DNA of 64,000 nt from Teratosphaeria epicoccoides. Its lineage: Eukaryota; Ascomycota; Dothideomycetes; Mycosphaerellales; Teratosphaeriaceae. Positions 10,786 to 19,999 of the stretch are shown in pieces. A program made the position numbers and the translations under genes. The stretch lies in the NCBI GenBank assembly GCA_021401465.1, contig JADDMT010000039.1, positions 124,001 to 188,000 of the forward strand, in the 5' to 3' direction. Under the pieces are notes generated by a model. That model was given only the letters and a program-made list of their open reading frames with translations. It was not told the origin of the DNA and did no database searches. The stretch's first letter is position 1, and every line of letters starts with the position of its first letter.

Positions 10786-11508
10786 GCCGATTTGGCGAGA
10801 CTTTGGCCCTTCGTCATCTCGTGGCTTTCAGTTGCAATGCATGGCGTGGCGTGGCGTTCTTCGCAAATGGCGTTTGCGTCGTGGGATCATGGAGCGCATG
10901 TGTTGGATGGATAATTGTGTCGAGGGTCTCAGGACTTACACAAGTGCGATGGTACACCAAACTGAACGGCGAGCGGGCTTGAGGCTGTAGATATCGAAGG
11001 GCTGAAAGAAGCAGCCATGACAGTTAAGACGGTAAGCAGCAAAGGCTCGGGGCGAAGGGGGCTCTGTTTATGGTGAGAGGAGCGGAGAGCAGAACAGGTC
11101 ACAAGACCATCAACACTTTTACTCTGCCCCTTACAACGCTACAGGATACTCCGTGATCCTTACAGCCCTGCCAAGCTTCTGTCCCATATTGGCATGGTTC
11201 GCCTCCTGTTCTCACGCTCTTCTTGCAATTGCCTTTAGCACGCAAGTACATGTACAGTCTGTGGGTGAACGTACAGAGTGGCTACGTCATTGGCGCACAG
11301 CACAGAAATTCACCACGAACAAATCGAGCCGGAGACAAAAGCCTGCACCGCAATCCAACAACCGACTGCACGCCTGATAAGCACGTGTGTCCCCTGCAAA
11401 GAACCTCCATACCGCACTCATGTCAACCCAAAAGCCCCTCAACTCGACCCTCTCGACTTCCACTCCAACCTAACACCGTCCCACTGCCCCCCCTCACCCC
11501 TCCTCACC
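10786..11508 (+). other. Intergenic region
   Basis: About 720 bp between VPS4 and the MFS gene, same strand. No gene is supported. The last 150 bp are C-rich and pyrimidine-rich, as often seen just before fungal start codons. Confidence 0.45.
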
Positions 11509-13251
11509 ATGGCGACCTCCCTCGAAACCGGCGCAAACATCCAGCACGGCCACATCGACGACGCAATCGTCCCTGGGACCGTCCCCTCATCGACCGCGCC
11601 CACTCGCTCCGAACCAAGCACTCCCACGCCGACACCGACATCATCCTCGCCCCAACGCCCTCCGACGACCCGCACGACCCCCTCAACTGGTCCCGGCCGC
11701 GGAAACTCCTCGCGCTCACCTGCATGTGCACCTACGTCTGGTTCAACGGCATCGCCGGCTCGCTGACCTACTCCGTCCTGGTGCCGCTCTCCTCCGCGCT
11801 CGAAGTCTCCGAAGCGAACCTGAATGCCGGCACGGGATACATGTTCTTGCTCGCGGGCTGGACTCTTCTGGTCTCCCAGCCTTTCGCCCTGCAGTATGGC
11901 AAACGCATCACGTATCTGATCAGCACGGCGGCGGCGCTGGGGATCACGCTGTGGAGTCCGTGGGCGCGAGGGGAGGCGCAGTGGATTGCGCGGAACGTGG
12001 TGTTTGGGTTTTTCGCGAGCCCGATCGAGGCCTTGCCGGAGGTGACGGTGAGCGACTTGTTTTTCGCGCACGAGAGGGCGACGTTCATGGGGGTGTATGC
12101 GTTTGTGTTGGCGGGGAGCAATTTCTTCGCGCCGGTGATTTGCGGGTTCGTCAATGCGACGTTGGGGTACAAATGGGTGTTTTACATTCCCGCTATGTTT
12201 CTCGGATTTGCGCTGGTGTTTCTGTTTCTGTTTATGGAGGAGACGAACTATGATCGCGAGACTGTAGGCGTCGTGCAGAAGCCACCGTCCAGTCCAGAGA
12301 ATCCGACAGCAACAGCACCGGTGGCAAATCATAAAAGCGTCCTCGACACCCCGACTCCCACTTCCCACATCTCCTTCGGAGCAGGCCAAAATCAGTACTC
12401 CAGGAAGACGTACATTCAAAAACTCTCGCTCCTCGACAAGCCCCGCCCCCAACGCGTCCCCTACCGCATGCTCCTCTCCCTCCGCTTCCTCACCTGGCCC
12501 CTAATCCTCTACACCGGCTTCTCCTACGGCAGCTACCTGATCTGGTTCCACGTCCTCAACGGCACGACCTCCATCATCCTCTCCTCCGACCCCTACAACT
12601 TCACCACCGGGCTTGTCGGTCTGACCTACCTCTCCTGCCTGCTCGGAGTAATCGCCGCGGCCTTCTACACCGGATACTTTGCTGACTGGCTGGTGATCAA
12701 GCTGGCGCGCCGGGGAGGGAAAGGGAGGGAGGTGTATGAGCCGGAGGAGCGGCTGTGGGGGTTCCTGCTGCCGACGGTGGTGCTGCCGGCGAGCTTGATC
12801 CTTTGGGGTGTTGGCGCGGCCAAGGGGGTGCATTGGTTCGGGTTGGTGGTGGCGATGTTCGGGATTGCGTTTTGTAATACTTGTGGGATCAGTTTGAGTG
12901 CGAACTATCTGGTTGACAGTTACAGGGAGATTAGCGGGGAGGCGATGGCGACGATGATTTTTGTGCGGAATACTATGAGTTTTGCTGTGGGATATGGGAT
13001 TACGCCTTGGTGAGTGCTAGATGTCTTGTTGCTTCGGGGAGAGGAGTCTCCAGCTGATGTTTTGTGCTTCGGTGGGCAGGCTTGACGACCTTGGATATCA
13101 GAATTGTTTCATCAGCGCGGCGTTTGTGGGTCTGGCATGTTGTGTTGTTTTTCTGCTGATGGTGTGGAAAGGCAAGGCACTGCGCGAGAAGAATCGGATA
13201 AGGTATTGGAGCTTAGTGAGGAAGCATGTGGAGATGGGCATGGTGCATTGA
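11509..13251 (+). CDS. MFS transporter (HOL1/DHA1-like) with an apparent 1-bp frameshift near its start
   Basis: The likely start is the ATG at 11509 (MATSLETGANIQHGHIDDAI, then VPGTV). At the CCCC run at 11583-11586 the frame must shift: the next family-typical residues (LIDRAHSLRTKHSHADTDII, then APTPSDDPHDPLNWS) are in another frame with one base missing. From there exon 1 runs to 13009. A GTGAGT..GCAG intron leads to exon 2 at 13080-13251 (PWLDDLGYQNCFISAAFVG). With one base restored the product would be 557 residues, a normal length for fungal 12-TM drug/cation MFS proteins. The D-P-L-N-W-S motif precedes TM1, and a cytosolic loop between the two six-helix halves ends in LLDKPRPQRVPYRMLL. 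The substrate is unknown. The missing base may be a sequencing error in a homopolymer or a real lesion. Confidence 0.82.
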
Positions 13252-13430
13252 GGAAATTCCTTCGTCTATTTAATTTACAGCTACTGCTGTTGCTTCTATG
13301 GGTATCTCAGAAATGATGTATGCGCTCTCTGCGCACGACTCCGCGCGTCACACCTCGCTATGCGTGTAATCAAATTGCTGCTGATACATGTCTCGTTGTG
13401 CTTCACTGCGGTCTTGACGCTATCTTCGCT

Positions 13431-15179
13431 TCAGCCCTCGGCTTCAGCGCCTTCAACCAGCTCACTCAATACCCCCTGCTCGGCCAGCGCCTCTACCCAG
13501 CCACGCACAAACCTCCCATAATCATGCTTGCGCCGAGCTCCCTGCTCGTCCATCTCCTGCTCCTTCGCTGACAGATCGCGAACAGATCCTCGCAACATCG
13601 GCTGTGCACTCAACAGCTCGTTGCGGAGCTTGATAAGCTTCAGCATGTCGCCGTCGGCCCTTTCGATGCTGACTCCGATGTCCGCATCAAGGTCTGCCGA
13701 GTCGATGTCTTCCTGCTTGATGCCAAGCTCGCCCGAGGCACCAGTGACCGCCCCCTTCGGCGTCTCTCCACCATCCATCTCGCGCCAACAGTCCATGATG
13801 TCGGCGAGCTTCTCTTGGGTCTTTCGGACGGCTTTGATGTTCGAAAGCAGGTCTCTACGTGAAGTGAAGAGATCGTCATGGGTGACTGCGAGCAGAGTCG
13901 CTCGAATGTCATCAGTCGCTGCCATCCGTTGTCGCAGTGCGGGCATAGCGACTCGCAGCCAGTCGCCTCCATTCCTGCCATCAGTGTAGCTGCCGACGTC
14001 CGTGGGAAAGCGGTCCATGCCATCAAGCATCCACACGTGTCCATTAATCGGCATGTACGCGACGAAATGGAAGCCAGCTTCCTCTGCCTCCTGAAGAACG
14101 GCGCTGTAATGGTCTTTGCGCGGCTTGGGAGGCCGCGCCGAGCGGCGGACGCCCCTGGTCTGAGGCTTGCCGTTGACTTGTGGGTCTCCCAGCGATGCCT
14201 TGATGGCAGCTTCGAGATCGTCGTCGCGTGGCTCTTCAGGCTCGCTCTCGTCTTTGATACTCTTGTTCGTAGGCTGACGCCCGGATTTTCGAACGCCATC
14301 AGGTATTGGTGCGCTTTTGGTGACGGCCAAGTCGCCAGTGATCTCTTCTGAGTCCAGTATGGTTGGCGAGCTTCCAAGAGATGATTTTGACCGGGTGGAC
14401 TTGCCGTTCGACTGTCCGGTCTTCCTCGTGGTCTTTGACTTGGACGGGGCAAAGTCATCGTCCGATGCACCGCCCTCAGTGCCATTCGCCAATTGCTTCT
14501 TCTTCGCAGCCAGTTGTTTGCGACCAGATGTCCTGGCACCTGCATTTGCAGAGATTTGCTTCAACGGCTTTCCCGAAGCTTGAGCCGCTTTCTTTGCCGC
14601 TTTCGTCTTGCTCGCTTTCTCGGCAGCCTTGCGTTTCTTGTGCTTGTCGGCCTTGTTCTTGATGCACAAATCCGCTTCCAGAATGTCTTTCTCACGCGCA
14701 AATGAATTGTGGATGCGCCTGACGAAGTCAAAGCTGTCGACCGCATCACCTCTGCTCAGCGGATCCATGTCTTTTGTGAAATCCTTGAACCTTTGTAACT
14801 CGCGACCCAGTTCCAGTTCGGGAATGTTGTTGACGATGTTCAGGAGAGCAAATGTTGCGCAAGCAAAGTCTGGCACCTGATTGGCAAACCAGACATGGTC
14901 CGGGCAGCTTGTCGGCGACGCGTCAGTCTTTTCAGTTTCCGCATATCTGAAGAGGAAGATGAAAGCGTGAATTGGATTGGGCAAAGCCAGCAAGGAGAAG
15001 TCGTCGAGGCCGGATTCCATGTCATGAACTCCGATGCCACGAACGCCCATGTCCTTCAGCAGGGTGGTGAATAGAAGCGGGTCAGACTCAATCTCGACCC
15101 ATCCAGGCCAGGTTCCGGGGTCGGTGGCATTTGCTGTGGTCTCGTTGGATTTGCGTTTGGTGGCGCGCTTTGGAGGCAT
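13431..15179 (-). CDS. UCH-family deubiquitinase (UCHL5/BAP1-like) with an internal UIM-like motif
   Basis: A single exon of 582 residues beginning MPPKRATKRKSNETT. The peptidase C12 domain starts at about residue 23 (WPGWVEIESDPLLFTTLL). Gln101 (oxyanion) and catalytic Cys107 lie in FANQVPDFACATFALLNIVN. Catalytic His371 and Asp386 lie in GFHFVAYMPINGHVWMLDGM. Cys and His are about 264 residues apart, far more than in UCHL1/3, because a Lys/Ser-rich disordered insert occupies about 165-355. Inside it, residues 319-332 (DDDLEAAIKASLGD) fit the ubiquitin-interacting motif. A C-terminal helical tail (after about 480) may correspond to the ULD tail of UCH37. The enzyme should cleave ubiquitin from substrates, possibly at the proteasome or chromatin. 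Upstream in-frame sequence to 15611 starts at a non-ATG codon and looks non-coding. Confidence 0.85.
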   Translation of the reverse strand: MPPKRATKRKSNETTANATDPGTWPGWVEIESDPLLFTTLLKDMGVRGIGVHDMESGLDDFSLLALPNPIHAFIFLFRYAETEKTDASPTSCPDHVWFANQVPDFACATFALLNIVNNIPELELGRELQRFKDFTKDMDPLSRGDAVDSFDFVRRIHNSFAREKDILEADLCIKNKADKHKKRKAAEKASKTKAAKKAAQASGKPLKQISANAGARTSGRKQLAAKKKQLANGTEGGASDDDFAPSKSKTTRKTGQSNGKSTRSKSSLGSSPTILDSEEITGDLAVTKSAPIPDGVRKSGRQPTNKSIKDESEPEEPRDDDLEAAIKASLGDPQVNGKPQTRGVRRSARPPKPRKDHYSAVLQEAEEAGFHFVAYMPINGHVWMLDGMDRFPTDVGSYTDGRNGGDWLRVAMPALRQRMAATDDIRATLLAVTHDDLFTSRRDLLSNIKAVRKTQEKLADIMDCWREMDGGETPKGAVTGASGELGIKQEDIDSADLDADIGVSIERADGDMLKLIKLRNELLSAQPMLRGSVRDLSAKEQEMDEQGARRKHDYGRFVRGWVEALAEQGVLSELVEGAEAEG

Positions 15180-15723
15180 TTTGGGTGGGAAAAAGTGTTT
15201 TGATCGCCTGAAGGTTGACACGAGGCAGATGCAAGCAGTCCGCTGATGAAGACGCCGTTGGATATAGCTTGGCGAAGGTGTTTGCTGCCAGGGGTGCTGT
15301 AGGCGCACGCTGGGTGTAAGGAGGGTCGATGCGAAGACTGAGCCATTGTCGACATCAGGGGGGGTTTGGGTGTTACATGTATGGTGCATGCGAAGTGAGG
15401 AGCTTGTCCATGCTGAGGGTGTGGCTGGTGTGGGATAATCGAGATTGATGGAGGGTTTGGGCGGTTTGGTTTGGGGTTCATCAATGTCGCGTGTACTTCG
15501 CGTCGCCTTGACAGAAAACATACAAATGCAATACGTCAGAAAGAAAACAATACCTGAACTTATGACTCGCGACCGAAAGACTAGCACAAAGAAACACGGC
15601 TGATCAAACATATGATAATATTACATGTATCTTACATACGTTGGGAGACATGAGTAAGCAACAACACGACGGCTGGAGATAGCAGCGGCAGCGGCAGCAG
15701 CAGCAGCAGAAGAAGAAGGCGCG
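15180..15723. promoter_or_regulatory. Divergent promoter region between the UCH gene and POM152
   Basis: About 545 bp separating two divergent start codons; it must contain both promoters. The POM152-proximal end is a CAG/CGG-type trinucleotide run. No clear TATA box is visible. Confidence 0.4.
15683..15718 (+). repeat. CGG/CAG/GAA trinucleotide run in the POM152 5' leader
   Basis: Imperfect trinucleotide repeats (AGCGGC units, then CAG units, then GAA units) end about 6 bp before the POM152 ATG, so they lie in the 5' UTR. Replication slippage here could alter leader length. Confidence 0.65.
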
Positions 15724-18700
15724 ATGGAGGGCACACCGCGCCTGAGGAGCGCGTTCCCCGCGACGCCCCAGACGAGTCGACGAGGCAGACCATACCCCGA
15801 ATCACCGCTCAAGCAGAGGAGAAGAAGCGGACACCTCCCCGACGTCCCCTCCATCCCCTCCATCCCCTCCATCCCCGACATCCCCTCCCTGCAACCCACC
15901 GCGCCAGCAACAGCATCATCTCCCCCGAACTCGCCGATCGTCCCGGAATCTGTCATCGACGCCCCGTCACAGCGACTGTACGCCGTCACCTTGTTCGTCG
16001 CACTATGGGCGTGGAAGGCGTGGGACTTTGTGAATTTGCAGGAAGCGGAGGACCAGAGCCTGTGGCTGTTCATGAAATGGGTCGCGTTGGACGGCATCTA
16101 CCTCTTTGGCCTCCCAGGCATGCGCATCCCCTGGCTAGAGTGGAGCTCATTGACCATGACGCTGTTGTTCATGGGTCACGCCGTGGCGGACGGCATGATG
16201 ATGTTCAGGATACCCCTTCCACTGGGCGCAGGCGTGGCCGCGATCGGGAGGAGCATATGGGGAGCCTATGAGATGGCGGTCAACGAGCATCGGGTCAACC
16301 CGAGCAGCATCGAGTTCAATGACTCGTTGATCCTGGGCAGACAGATCATCCACATTCTGCCCGAGGGTTCCGCCGTCCTCAACCCTCAGCGGCTGTCGTA
16401 CTGTCTGGCCGGCTCCAACACAGAAGCCAGACTCCCGATCACGATCAACTCGACAAACCCAACGTCAATGGAGCTGATCCGCTGGGACCTCGACACGAGC
16501 CTCAACGAGACGATACAGATCAGCAAGTCGCAACTCAAGGCCATGCACAAAGACGCATCGAGATTGAAGACGTACAGCGAAACGCCGAACGAGCCGCGGA
16601 CACTGTTCTACTCCGTCAAAAAGCCTGGTCTGTACGTCTTGTCCAAAGTCATCGACGAATCCAATCTCGAGGTCGCACGCAAGAAGATGGCACACACAGT
16701 CGTCGTGCCGTGTCCAAAAGCCAACATCGTGCCGGCCAAGTCTGATCGCTGCCGGGGCGATCTCTCCAAGATCGAGCTCGAAGTCATGGGCACCCCCCCT
16801 TTACGAGTCAAGTATCGAAAGGCGATCAATCAGCAGGCACAAGATATCTCATTCGAGAGCATACAGCCGGACGATTTCCTGTCACCACTGGGCAAGACTG
16901 ACTTTGCCAGTGCAATCTCCATCCCCGATAAGGTGGACACCGAATGGGCGAGAAGCCGCTTGATCAAAGTCCCGCTGAGCGAAGGCTTGACTGCGGCGGG
17001 GAGATGGCAGTATTCGATCGCGGAGGTGCAAGACGGCTTCGGCAACCAGGTCCACTACTCCGAGGCAGACGTCGATCGATCTGCGCATTTGAGCCAGGCC
17101 ATCATGGTTCACGAGCTGCCTCAAGTCCACCTCCAGGGCTGCACTCCTCAGAAACCGCTCAAGGTTGCGAGTGGTCACGCCGCGCAGCTACCAGTTCATC
17201 TCAGCTCGACAGGCAGAGGTCCCATCAAAGACACGCCCTATCACCTCGAATATTTCTTCAGCCCCCAAGATGACATATCGGCGACTGGCGAGCATCGCGC
17301 AGAGCCCGAGCTTCGCAAGATAAGCGTGCAGGATGGCAATCAGAAACCACAAATCACACAAGCTGGTCTTTACACTCTCCAATCGGTCTCGACAGACTTT
17401 TGTGCTGGCGAGGTCTTGGAGCCTGCGTCTTGTCTGCTACAGAACCCTCCTCAGCCGAAGCTTGCTATTAAGAGTGAGGCAATGTTTGACAAGTGCGCAC
17501 GGAAACCGATTGGCCTGCGCGTGGACCTCGACCTCCTCGGCACGCCCCCTTTCGACGTTCAATACAAGGTGACTCGAAAGGGTGACCGGAACCATCACGT
17601 TGCGCACGAAAAGATCAATGGACTGCGTGGACAAATTGAGCTCATGCCGAAGCATGCCGGCGAATATACTTACGACTTCATAGAGCTCAGCGATGCGGTC
17701 TACAAAAGCCAGAAGCTGAGTGATATGCAGCTCAAGCAGAATGTCAAGCCTGCGGCTTCAGCGAGCATCATGAGCATCAACGACAAGAAGACCGCTTGTA
17801 TTGACGAAAAGGTCACCTTCGACGTCGGCTTGCAGGGTGACGGGCCATTCACACTCGAGTACGAAATTGTGCACAACGGCAGGCGCATGCCTTACACGAG
17901 GCCGAACATTGATCGAGATTACATCAAGATAGAGACTGATGAGCTAAGGGATGGTGGCGACTACATCCTTGCGCTCAAAAGCGTCGTCGACAATGCAGGC
18001 TGCAGAGAGTTTTTGAAAGACGAAGGCAAGATCACAGTCCGGCATCAGAAGCCCAAGGTCGGCTTTGGTCACATTGACAATCGGCGATCCATCAAGACCC
18101 TGCAAGGCAGCACTGCACAACTGCCGCTTCGTCTGGCGGGAGAGGGGCCATGGACGATTGCGTACAGGGACGCCAGTGGCAGGGAGCACATCACGAAAGT
18201 CTCACAGCCGAATGATCGGATACCAGCCGCCCAGGAAGGTACATACGAGCTCATATATGTTCGCGACAACTTCTGCCCTGGAATTGTCGACGATGCCGCC
18301 AATGACTTCAATGTCAGCTACATCCCGAGACCACAAATGAGGATTCCAGCAGACGAGATTGTTGAGCAGAGCGGGAATAAGCTGGTCAAGCAGGCCGTCT
18401 GCGAGGGAGATGAAGACGCGGTCGAGTTGCTCTTCCAGGGCGCAGCACCTTATCACATCCACTGGACGCAGCACACGAAGCCCGAGCACGGCGCCGTCGC
18501 ACCCAAGCCAAAGGATCTACGAGTGCCTCAAAACACGGCCACGCTCCGCATGGACACCACCCAAGCCGGCGCCTACACCTACACCTTCGACAAACTCGGC
18601 GATGCAAACTACGACCACACCTCGAAATCCTTCGCCCCCATCACCCTCTCACAACACGTCCACGGCCGCCCCTCCGCCGCCTTCGTCAACCCGGGCAAAA

Positions 18701-19563
18701 CCTACAGCTTCTGCTCCGTCGAGTCCGCCGGCGAACAAGTCATCCCCGTCCACCTCCACGGCTCCCCGCCCTTCCACCTCGAAGTCGAAATCAAGCACCA
18801 CCGCACCGGCAAGCCGGAAACCCTCACGCTCTCCAAAATCTCCGACCGCCGATACGACATCCGCATCCCGCATGCCCGCCTCCAAGGCGGCAAGTCCTCC
18901 GTCGCGCTCCGCGCCGTCAGCGACGGTCGAGGCTGCAGCCGGATCCTCGACAGCACGACCCCGCGCGTCAACATCGCCGTCCACGATGCCCCTACCATCT
19001 CCCCTTTGGAATCGCACGCCGACTTCTGTGTGGGCGACCGGCTGAACTTCGCCCTGGCGGGCCAAGCCCCCTTCTCCGTCTTCTACAACTTCGCCGGCCA
19101 CGACAAAAAAGCGGTAGCCTCGTCCACGACCTTCCGCCGCCTAGCCGAGAAACCGGGCACGTTCACCATCACCGGCGTGTCTGACTCGGCTTCCAGCTGC
19201 AAATCCTCCACGAACATCACGCGTCACATCCACGGCCTGCCGTCGGTCCGCGTCTCGCACGGCCAGGAGTCGTACGTGGATATCCACGAGGGCGGGGACG
19301 CGGAGATTCTGTTTGAGTTTGGGGGCGTGCCGCCGTTTGAGTTTTCGTGGACGCGCTCCAGCAACACGGAGAGGGGGGGGCGCAAGAAGGCCGGGGTGGT
19401 GTTGGAGATGCGGCATGAGAGGAGCGAGGGGCATAGTTTGAGGATGCGGGCGAGCGAGGAGGGGACGTATGAGGTTGTTGGTGTGAGGGATCGGTTTTGT
19501 GCGTATACGAAGCCTGGGGTCAAGGTGGATGGGAAGGAGAGGCAGAGGATGTTGGGGTACTGA
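15724..19563 (+). CDS. POM152: Nucleoporin POM152 (pore membrane protein)
   Basis: A single exon of 1279 residues, the usual length for POM152. A basic/Pro-rich N-tail (including a repeated SIPSIPSIPDIPSL) precedes hydrophobic segments at about 84-103, 115-131 and 139-161. A long lumenal region of tandem Ig-like repeats follows, visible as recurring patterns: Cys at the module start, GxPPF / GxGPF strand turns (TPPLRVKY, TPPFDVQY, DGPFTLEY, EGPWTIAY, SPPFHLEVE, QAPFSVFYN, VPPFEFSW) and YEL or YEVV near a closing F-C. Pom152 spans the pore membrane and forms the lumenal ring of the nuclear pore complex. Codon usage turns strongly C-rich at about 18500-19100, within the same frame. There is no intron. 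Confidence 0.93.
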   Translation: MEGTPRLRSAFPATPQTSRRGRPYPESPLKQRRRSGHLPDVPSIPSIPSIPDIPSLQPTAPATASSPPNSPIVPESVIDAPSQRLYAVTLFVALWAWKAWDFVNLQEAEDQSLWLFMKWVALDGIYLFGLPGMRIPWLEWSSLTMTLLFMGHAVADGMMMFRIPLPLGAGVAAIGRSIWGAYEMAVNEHRVNPSSIEFNDSLILGRQIIHILPEGSAVLNPQRLSYCLAGSNTEARLPITINSTNPTSMELIRWDLDTSLNETIQISKSQLKAMHKDASRLKTYSETPNEPRTLFYSVKKPGLYVLSKVIDESNLEVARKKMAHTVVVPCPKANIVPAKSDRCRGDLSKIELEVMGTPPLRVKYRKAINQQAQDISFESIQPDDFLSPLGKTDFASAISIPDKVDTEWARSRLIKVPLSEGLTAAGRWQYSIAEVQDGFGNQVHYSEADVDRSAHLSQAIMVHELPQVHLQGCTPQKPLKVASGHAAQLPVHLSSTGRGPIKDTPYHLEYFFSPQDDISATGEHRAEPELRKISVQDGNQKPQITQAGLYTLQSVSTDFCAGEVLEPASCLLQNPPQPKLAIKSEAMFDKCARKPIGLRVDLDLLGTPPFDVQYKVTRKGDRNHHVAHEKINGLRGQIELMPKHAGEYTYDFIELSDAVYKSQKLSDMQLKQNVKPAASASIMSINDKKTACIDEKVTFDVGLQGDGPFTLEYEIVHNGRRMPYTRPNIDRDYIKIETDELRDGGDYILALKSVVDNAGCREFLKDEGKITVRHQKPKVGFGHIDNRRSIKTLQGSTAQLPLRLAGEGPWTIAYRDASGREHITKVSQPNDRIPAAQEGTYELIYVRDNFCPGIVDDAANDFNVSYIPRPQMRIPADEIVEQSGNKLVKQAVCEGDEDAVELLFQGAAPYHIHWTQHTKPEHGAVAPKPKDLRVPQNTATLRMDTTQAGAYTYTFDKLGDANYDHTSKSFAPITLSQHVHGRPSAAFVNPGKTYSFCSVESAGEQVIPVHLHGSPPFHLEVEIKHHRTGKPETLTLSKISDRRYDIRIPHARLQGGKSSVALRAVSDGRGCSRILDSTTPRVNIAVHDAPTISPLESHADFCVGDRLNFALAGQAPFSVFYNFAGHDKKAVASSTTFRRLAEKPGTFTITGVSDSASSCKSSTNITRHIHGLPSVRVSHGQESYVDIHEGGDAEILFEFGGVPPFEFSWTRSSNTERGGRKKAGVVLEMRHERSEGHSLRMRASEEGTYEVVGVRDRFCAYTKPGVKVDGKERQRMLGY

Positions 19564-19999
19564 GGTGGTTTGGGGAGTTGAGATGTGGTTTTTCTTGGTG
19601 GTTTTTTTTTTGGGAAGGGATTGCGGTTGAGAGGTAGGCATGCATAGCGAGGTGTTTTTTGGGGGCGGGGCGTTGAGAGGGCATGTTTGGGGAATGTTGT
19701 AGTCATCTTTTGTTTGCGTGCAGCGGGATGCATCTTCAGCCTTGCTGCTGTCATGTTTGACTCTGTATGCTGCCACACGCATGACCGCTGGTAAACATGC
19801 AGTGAGAGAAAAATGAATGGGGGAAACCACTGAGAGCAGGATCGTTCAAACGACGCCTCGACTCCCGATTCGATTCCACAAACGCCAATTCATGCCCGTG
19901 CCGTGATGCTCAGGGTATATAGAGTCTTGCCGTCAGTCCAGGCAGATGCAACCGTCAACCATCAATCATGAAATCACACATCCACACATAATCGACGCA
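19564..19999. other. Convergent intergenic region
   Basis: About 436 bp between the stops of POM152 and the minus-strand membrane protein gene. It has a T/G-rich stretch directly after POM152 (possible 3' UTR). No gene is supported. Confidence 0.45.

Noticed and set aside
11509..11700. An intron explaining the MFS frame change
   Set aside because: No GT..AG pair of usable length joins the two frames without losing family-typical residues; the two frames abut exactly at a C run.
11439..12452. Minus-strand 337-codon open frame
   Set aside because: Arg/Gly/His-rich shadow of the MFS transporter, caused by GC-rich codon usage.
15180..15611. N-terminal extension of the deubiquitinase by 144 codons
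   Set aside because: The frame begins with a non-ATG codon and its composition is non-protein-like; the ATG at 15179 directly precedes the conserved domain.
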